Assembly: GCA_021399445.1 (NCBI GenBank)
Contig: JAJTUQ010000001.1
Coordinates: 2,170,001-2,234,000 of the forward strand
DNA: 64,000 nt
Source of the DNA: Xylogone sp. PMI_703
Taxonomy: Eukaryota; Ascomycota; Leotiomycetes
Direction: 5' to 3'
Within the stretch, counting starts at the first letter, position 1. Every line of letters begins with the position of its first letter. The translations under genes were made by a program, and so were the position numbers. Under the pieces are notes generated by a model, which saw only the letters and a list, made by a program, of their open reading frames with translations, was not told the origin of the DNA and did no database searches. Shown here piece by piece: positions 57,398 through 64,000 of the stretch.

Positions 57398-58591
57398 CTA
57401 TGCGATGAACTGACGTCTCTGGCGTTGGCGTTGGCGTCCACCTCTGCCACCTTGTCTGCCACCCTGCTGTCCCTGTTGGCCTTGTTGACCCTGCTGACCA
57501 TTATTTCCATTTTGACCGTTGTTGGCATTGGTAGCAGTGGCGGCGGCAGCGGCAGAGGAAGCGGCGGCACCATTGTTATTGTTGTTGTTGCCAGCGTTGT
57601 TGTTATTGTTGTTGCCAGCGTTGTTATTGTTATTGTTGCCGCCTGCATTGGTATTGGCAGCCCCAGCAATTGTACTTTCGGCAGCATTTGGACCAGCAGC
57701 AACGGCAGATGCAGCCAAAGCGGCAGCCGCTTGTCCACCGGCACCGTTGTTAGCAGCAGAGTTGATAGTGTTGCCATTGCCAACTACAGTGAACTTGGTG
57801 CAATCGTCGACAGTTCCACGCTGAGCGACGGGCATAAGAGCAGGTTGATGATTAGATGCAGAAGCCATAGTGCAGACACGGTAATTACCAGCTGGGAGAC
57901 CATCAGTAACAGTTGCGGAGAGGCCGCCATGTCCATCTCCAGCGTCGTTGATTCCCTTGAAGAAAGCGAACTGAGTTGGGTCAGGAGCCTGGGATGGATT
58001 AAGGTCGTTGCCAAGGTCTTGCACTGTTACGTGAGTGTGGCCCTGAACAACTCCGCCGACTAATTGTTGAGGAGCAGAATAGTATGTTGCATCGGCATTG
58101 GTGAAAGCACCTGCCACGATACCTGACATCTGGACAGTGATATTGAAGGTGGTGTCAGACTGGATCTTGCTACCAGTTTGGGGGAAGGTAATTATCGAGG
58201 ACATCATGTTGTTCTTTGCGGGGATGTCACCCATTACTAATGCCAATCAATATTTGAACCACTGGGGCAATCTAGATGAATACTCACTAATACCGTTGCA
58301 AGATCCAGTTGTAATTTGAAGACCGTTCGTCAATGTCTTGCCAGCACAATAGTTGATGAAGTTGTTCTGGGAAGTCAAGGACTTAGCCTGTCCAACTTCT
58401 GCAGCACCAATCTCATTGCTTCCATCATTGAAGGATCCCTGCTGGACAGCATTTTGGAGCAAAGTCAATCCACCTGCATCACCGCCACCATTACCACCTT
58501 GGTTCTGGTTCTGATTTTGGTTCTGGTTCTGGTTGGCTGCATAAGCTACGGAAGTGAGCGCAGCAGCGCAGGCAATTGCAGAGAAACGCAT
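57398..58591 (-). CDS. secreted protein with conserved core and Asn/Gln-rich tail
   Basis: Exons are 58591-58288 and 58236-57398 with a 51-nt intron, giving 380 residues. A signal peptide (MRFSAIACAAALTSVAYA) is followed by a short Asn-Gln repeat and a conserved core. The core contains NNFINYCAGKTLTNG, SCNG, MGDIPAKNNM, a GHTHVTVQDL motif and FAFFKGIND. I recall this core from a widespread fungal secreted family of unknown function (sometimes mislabelled as ribosomal protein S17). The C-terminal third is low complexity: three blocks of six Asn separated by Ala-Gly, a Gln-Gln-Gly repeat and a final Arg/Gly-rich stretch. No GPI signal is evident at the end (QRRQFIA). It probably acts outside the cell or in the wall. 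Confidence 0.88.
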
Positions 58592-60161
58592 CTTGACAAG
58601 ATCTTTTCAGATTTCGACGAGAGGACCGGCCCAACGAGAGATGGCTGAGAAAAAAGAATGCAAATGCCGTTGAGGTGTAAAATGGAGAAAATAGATGCAC
58701 GATCAACGTGATCTCCTTGACTAGCAAGACGAAGATGAAAAGAGGGAATTAGAAAAAGAGAGAAGCCCCCAAATGCGGCGCAAACAACTGAGAAGACGAA
58801 GGTGATGAGGAAAGAAAGAACTGAGAGCTGGCTGAAGGCCAGTACTTATTCTAGGACTTGGCATAACTAATCTTGGCATTTGGAATAGCCATCTCGAGAA
58901 AGGTTTGGCTCCGCAGGGCCTTACCTTGGACCCAGAACCGATGCATCTAGGGACCCGACTACTGTCGCGACAGGACTCTGAAACTGGAGGTGAGGTTGGA
59001 GACGTCGCACTGTGCAGACCCGTGTTATCCCAAAGCAGCATCGCGGTAGATCGGATTGATTAGACTTCAGACAGTCATGGCGGTAAGGAGCCAACCAGGG
59101 CAGAGTATTCCCTAGCAATTGCCATGCCCTCGTTGTCGCAGAGCGGATACCTGGAGGTTGAGGAGCACGGCGAAGCGCTAAGCGGAAACGCCTGGTGTCT
59201 GGAGTTCCAGGCTGATAAAACTTAACCCTTGGGCCCTGGTACCTGAAAAGACGGGCGTGGTCTGGGCAACAGCTGGCAGATGAATCCCACAGGCAGCTTC
59301 AGGACATTGGATCTATCACACAGCACATTTCAGATGCGTCCGTGATCCAGGCGGAGGCAGTAATCCGATGTCTAGCGATGAAGGTTTGAAAGTTTGAAGG
59401 TGCAAGGCGCAATGCGATAGTTACCGTCGTATTACCCAATTTCGCTCAGGATCCAATGGACCGTGCTTTCCCCCTTTACGGTGCCTGTACTACAGCCAAG
59501 TCACGGGAAAGCACCGGCTGCTTACGGAATTTAATTCGACCGGAGATGAGGGTGCTACAACCGAACATCAACAGAGGCAGGAGACGCCCTAACACTGTAC
59601 CCAAACTTGACATCGCTCCATATAAATTCCTTTCTTCATACAATCTCTGTTATCATATCACAACCCGTTGATAGGCTTTTGAGCCGTTGTTGAGACCTCT
59701 AATTCTCATCCTCCACAGACCTAAGGTAAAGCCCATGCGTTTGGAATCATCATTCGGAAAGTATTTTCTCCTTGCAGATCAAACACCTTGCCCGTCAAAA
59801 CGCGGGGCTTCTCCTAAGGATCCAATCTCCCGAAATTCACCAGCCATGTCAAAGCACGCGTTTCGTCCGGTGGAATCTTCGTTTCGTGGCTGAAAAGAAG
59901 CTTTTCAGGGCGCTGGGGCACCCTGCGTCGCGAAAGCATAAGCTGCGTTTGAGCCTCTTTCTCCCTATGATGGAGAACTATCTGATCTCGTCTGGCATGC
60001 GCCGGGCTTGTTTCGGCACGATCTCCTTCAGGATCTCTAGAATCAGACCACTTCAACGTAATAAACCCTCAAAGGTGGAAGAGGCGTCCTATGGCTTCCT
60101 TGTTATCCGCTTTATCCTTTACATGGCATCTAGGCAGTGTGTAAGGGAGGCATCTTCTCGT
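58592..60161. other. intergenic
   Basis: About 1.6 kb. Promoter of the secreted protein at the left, then chance frames on both strands. No repeats or RNA genes recognised. Confidence 0.45.
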
Positions 60162-60489
60162 TTACGGCTTTAACTACACGGGACATGATCTTTCCGCAAC
60201 TGGGATATAGTACGGTCCACTCACAGTCGCCGCTGCGTAATCAGCCTTGGCCTTCTCGTCGGATCTGGTGCGGGCCTCCTGCTCCCTTTGGTGCTTCAAG
60301 CTGCGTCTGAAGTATAATTCTTGTGCCGAGAGCCGTGAGAAATTCCTTCTGCTTTGAAGCTTAATCAAAATAGGGTATTATAGTGAACCTTTCGCATACC
60401 TTATACGGACCTCAATACGAGGCTCCTGTCGAGCTGGCTTTCACCTCAATGTCAAGTGAAACTCTTTTCTCTTCGAGTCTATTGTCCAT
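60162..60489 (-). CDS. tentative 63-residue charged protein, three exons
   Basis: Exons 60489-60445, 60359-60225 and 60173-60162 join in phase. The introns are 85 nt (GTGAAA donor) and 51 nt (GTGAGT donor, GTGTAG acceptor). The product would be a short, highly charged, probably helical protein (SLKHQREQEARTRSDEKAKA in its middle). The strong second donor and agreeing phases are the only support. The first exon is the weakest part and the start could lie elsewhere. No family recognised. Confidence 0.35.
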
Positions 60490-61060
60490 CCCAATTTCTC
60501 CTGGCAACGATTTGAAGTGTTCGAGAAATTGGTCTTGTTTTTACATTCATTTCTACATCCTTGTGTTATATCGGCCTGAGACTGAGGTTTGGGGTCATTC
60601 CACTTTTACAATCTCCGCAGTTCACATCATTGTTGTTCAACACAGTATCAAAAAACTTTCAAAGTCCGATGCTTGAAGTTTGAATCGAGTAAGCATGAAG
60701 TTGGATTACTCGAGAGTAGTCTATAGAAGCTGTAGCAGCTTTAAAACCCCCTAAAAATTTCCCTAGAAGAAAGCGACCAGAACAGAGAGATACATAGAAT
60801 TCCCAGAAGTTGCCCTCATTTTCTCATGCAATCATTAAGTCATCAATAATACACATTCTCCATAAACCTCAAGCCGAATTATATCCTTTCATCCGTCATC
60901 ACAATCTGATCGTTAAATGATAGAATATCTGCTCCCATCCAACTGGGAACAGAAAGAAAAAAACATGCACGAAAATCCTGTCAAGATGCGATAGGTGCTG
61001 TTTCCCTATTGTGCTGTTTCTGCCACTTCACTGTCGATATGAAGCATAGAACCTCAAGTT
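60490..61060. other. intergenic
   Basis: About 570 bp, AT-rich near 61060, with the 3' region of the gene at 61061. Nothing else seen. Confidence 0.4.
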
Positions 61061-62419
61061 CTAATAACCCATTCTTCTCATTCTTTCTCTCTCCATCTTC
61101 AGACCAACGCTACTCACGCTGTCACTAGGTGCCAAGCTGACTTCGCTTTTAGCATATGCGACATCATCTTCATAGCCGCCAGACACCATACTTCTGGGAA
61201 GTGGAACTTGTCTCGCGCTGACGCTGCTTCGGCGATCATTTACTGCATCAATATCACGAGCCATGGACTTGACCGTGGGTGGCTTGATAGTTGAGTTTGA
61301 GCGGCGAGAGTTAGCAGAGACATAGGTATGAGCCTGACTTTGAGCCTGACTGTAGGCTTGACTTGGGGTATGACTGTAAGACTGGCTGCGAGTAGGTGCT
61401 TGACTCCTAGCTTGAGTTGGTGCCTGACTGCGAGAATACTGACTGGGAGCCTGGCTGCGAGCTTGGGTGGGCGCCTGGCTTCGAACAGCTTGGAATGAGG
61501 GTGCTTGGCTATGGGCATAAGCTGAGCCTCTCCTCGAAGACACATATGACTCCTCATCTCCGTCGTCCCTGGGAACCGATTTTGTCTGGATGGGTATTGG
61601 TCGTTCATACCGAGAATTTTCGGTCTCTGAGCGACTCCTCCTGGACGAACCGGAAGTGTGTGATTTTCTACCATCTCTATCTATATCAATATCCTCCTCG
61701 CCAACAAGCGTAGAGCCTTCACGAATTGATGTTGCTTGAGGGTAGGCGGGAAGGATTCTCGGCACATGACCCTCATCACGTGAGCGAGAGGATACATAGC
61801 TCCTTGCAGGAATAACATCAACTCGTCTTTTGTCATCCTTCTCGTGGCTTGTGATATATTCATTCTCATCGGGATTCACATACGTTGATTTGGTCTGGGT
61901 TGTGTATACGGTCCTAGGTTTGCCGGCGGGAATTGCCTGTGCCTGTGCTTGTGGAAGAGGATATGCAAGGGCTGGGTCTAACTCCTCCGGCTCTTTGGAC
62001 TGCACCATGGCATATGCGACAGCCGCGCCGGCTGCTGCACCAAGTAAGGTTCCAAAGATAGTCGTATTGGAAATCCCTTTCGATTTCTCGGCCTGTCGTT
62101 CTTGTTCGGCGTTGGAGCCTTCCTCATAAGTGCGAGATGTGATGGTTTCGCGGTGAACGAGTCGAAAACTTTGCGACTGAGGCAGGGGAGTTGAATCATA
62201 TCGACGAGGTGCCGGACGAGATCCATAGAGCTTATTCGCTGTAGGGACAGTAGGGCTGCTACGCGAAGGCGTATATTCATACTCGTTTTCAGAGGTGACG
62301 CTCCGGGCAACGTCTTTCTGCCATTCCAACACGCGGAGAGCCTCTTTCTCCGTCGAGGCCGTGGAGGTAGGGTAATTAGGGGGTAATTCCCTCTGTGAAT
62401 AGGATTGCTGTTGGTACAT
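61061..62419 (-). CDS. Ser/Arg-rich protein with glycine-zipper segment
   Basis: A single exon of 452 residues from the ATG at 62419 (MYQQQSYSQREL). The open frame extends 46 codons upstream but without an earlier ATG. A small-residue hydrophobic helix (IFGTLLGAAAGAAVAYAMV, about residues 120-138) with glycine-zipper spacing could span a membrane. It is preceded by a charged stretch and followed by Pro/Gln-rich, then Ser/Arg/Asp-rich disordered sequence. Around residues 310-365 there are tandem units of the type RSQAPTQA and SQAYSQAQ. The end (MERERMRRMGY) is basic. No enzyme motif is present. It may be a membrane-anchored scaffold, but no function is known to me. Confidence 0.8.
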   Translation of the reverse strand: MYQQQSYSQRELPPNYPTSTASTEKEALRVLEWQKDVARSVTSENEYEYTPSRSSPTVPTANKLYGSRPAPRRYDSTPLPQSQSFRLVHRETITSRTYEEGSNAEQERQAEKSKGISNTTIFGTLLGAAAGAAVAYAMVQSKEPEELDPALAYPLPQAQAQAIPAGKPRTVYTTQTKSTYVNPDENEYITSHEKDDKRRVDVIPARSYVSSRSRDEGHVPRILPAYPQATSIREGSTLVGEEDIDIDRDGRKSHTSGSSRRSRSETENSRYERPIPIQTKSVPRDDGDEESYVSSRRGSAYAHSQAPSFQAVRSQAPTQARSQAPSQYSRSQAPTQARSQAPTRSQSYSHTPSQAYSQAQSQAHTYVSANSRRSNSTIKPPTVKSMARDIDAVNDRRSSVSARQVPLPRSMVSGGYEDDVAYAKSEVSLAPSDSVSSVGLKMERERMRRMGY

Positions 62420-64000
62420 GGTGGGGATGCGGTCTAGGGTATCGGCTGTAAAGATATCGAGGGGAGTTGCGAGCACGGTGGATGAATTAAGTCTTACGCA
62501 GGGCCCACAGAGCTTTCCTGCGTGTAGTGAAGGTGGGATGAGGCGGATGAGGTACAAGTATCAAAAGTATCCCCGAGATTGGGCTTGGAATATATAGTTA
62601 TACAAAAACGAGGGAGACGGCGGGGCCAGAAGTAGCCCGCAAAGGAACGTGACTTCGGAGACAAGTATGAGCTGTCTGGTGGACCTGATTGGCGCCAACC
62701 TGTGAAGAGCAGAAGCTCCTTACCAAGAAGAGTAAGCCAAACAGGGAGCACACGACACGACAGTTGAGGAGGGGGGGCCGTGAGCAATAGTAGGATGGGA
62801 GACGGTGAAGCTGTGGTTCCAGCAGCTCGACCCAAACTCGGCAGCAGTCGAATTATATGTGCGTAGCAACACCGCTCACCTTGAGGATCTAAACCATCCA
62901 GGGAGAGAAGATGCGACCAGCAAAGTGGGTATGTATGCGCTGGTTGTGTTATGCAGCAGCAAGCTTACTGCTCTGCTACGATGCTGCCCTTCGTCTGGAT
63001 GAGGCGAGCAGCCAAACCATGGGCCGCAAACACCAGATGAAGTCTGGTGGTTTCTGCAACTGCATCTCCTCCCACTACGACCGAATGTGCATACCGCAAC
63101 GCCAACCCCACCTCAGGCCCAAATCCGCCCTTTGTGCTGGCGGCGCTGGCTGGCTGTGGCCGCGACACACCGACAAAGTCTTCTCGGACTGGAGCTGCCG
63201 GCCAGGGCTGGTGATGGAGCTCCTGGGTCTCTGGAGCATGCTCGCCCAGCCACAGCCATTTTTATACGTTCCCGGATGTTTATTCTGTTTGGTTTGATTT
63301 TGGCCTACATTCCGTGCCTTTTTGCCTTGCTAGGCACGCCCGGTCATAACAAACACCTGGGGAAGCGAAAAATGGGGAATCGGGCGACCTGCGACACGCA
63401 ACTCCATGTGCTGCGGAGAGACCAAGCAGAGAGCAGAGCCTGAGCAGAGAGAATGCCAGGCGGGCTCTCAGCCTGAGCCTAAGCCTGAGCCTGAAGAAAG
63501 AGGATATCCAAACCTAATAGCGCTAGCAGGCCCAAACACTGGATTGTCGTGGCGACACGTTTCACCAATCAGCGAGATCCCCGCTGATCTCCCGGCCGGC
63601 ATATGGCTCCCTTGCCGCGGTCGCTCCCTTCCTCTCCACTCGTCGCTTTCTCTCCTGTCTTCCTCTCCCGGCCTTTCCCTCTTGGTATTATTTTTCGCCT
63701 CACGATCCGGAATAGGGCTCGATTGGTTCTTGGGCAGTCCAGCAAGTCGCTGCAGACGAATCCGAAGGAGGGAGCATTTTGTTCGCATCTCTCGGTTGGG
63801 TTCTCACTGTGTGTGCTCCGGGCTGGTAGTGTACTGTAGCGTCTTATTCTTGCATCCGTCTCAAGCAAGCTACTACTGCTGTAGCAATCCGATAACCGCT
63901 GCCGCAGGTTGCGGTGTCCCGAAAGGACAATTGACAATGCTAGTCACGCCGGTATGCTGAGGCAGAAAAAAGAAAAAAGAAAAGAAAGTTACATCAGATG
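62420..64000. other. right-edge intergenic stretch
   Basis: Leader and promoter of the gene at 62419, then about 1.4 kb with chance frames only. A short repeat of CCTGAGCCTAAG-type units lies near 63470-63500. The region may be the upstream part of a gene beyond the window. Confidence 0.4.

Overview
This window comes from a filamentous ascomycete (Pezizomycotina). The evidence is many short GT-AG introns (about 45-215 nt, often with a CTAAC-type branch site), Zn2Cys6 and dual C2H2/Zn2Cys6 regulators, a HET domain, an NmrA-like protein, a vanillyl-alcohol-oxidase-type flavoenzyme and small cysteine-rich secreted proteins. Order or family cannot be fixed from the sequence alone. Most genes here are spliced, so the models below were assembled by hand from splice sites, reading-frame continuity and family conservation.

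Left end (1-7.2 kb): the first exon of a minus-strand gene cut by the window edge, a small two-exon gene (420-970), about 4 kb without a clear gene, then a four-exon PHO84-type phosphate:H+ symporter (5155-7162).

Accessory island (about 7.2-29.7 kb): visibly AT-richer, with a MITE-like inverted repeat, degenerate minisatellites and a dispersed TGCAACAAAA motif. It carries a frameshifted Zn2Cys6 regulator (9085-11242), two divergent small secreted Cys-rich proteins (13191-13485 and 14006-14527) flanked by oppositely oriented minisatellites, a secreted BBE-type FAD oxidase (15536-17172), an NmrA-like protein (18078-19037), a small conserved protein (19818-20270) and a very large gene (21373-28330). 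That large gene joins an HSP90/sacsin-like ATPase module to a C-terminal HET domain. It is interrupted by one nonsense codon and one single-base frameshift.

Metabolic cluster (29.7-44.4 kb): a C2H2+Zn2Cys6 regulator, an FAD-dependent aromatic-ring monooxygenase, an MFS transporter, a vanillyl-alcohol-oxidase-type flavoenzyme and a zinc alcohol dehydrogenase lie side by side. Together they suggest uptake and oxidation of a lignin-like para-hydroxybenzylic phenol: transporter, then oxidase and dehydrogenase at the side chain, then the ring hydroxylase, under the local regulator. This is inference from gene content.

Right part (44.4-64 kb): a C2H2 stress-regulator-like factor (46644-48812) followed by a gene-poor stretch of about 7 kb, an ankyrin-repeat protein whose start codon is split by an intron (55823-56764), a secreted protein with an Asn-rich tail (57398-58591), a possible 63-residue gene (60162-60489) and a Ser/Arg-rich protein with a glycine-zipper membrane segment (61061-62419). 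No tRNA, rRNA or intact transposase gene was seen.
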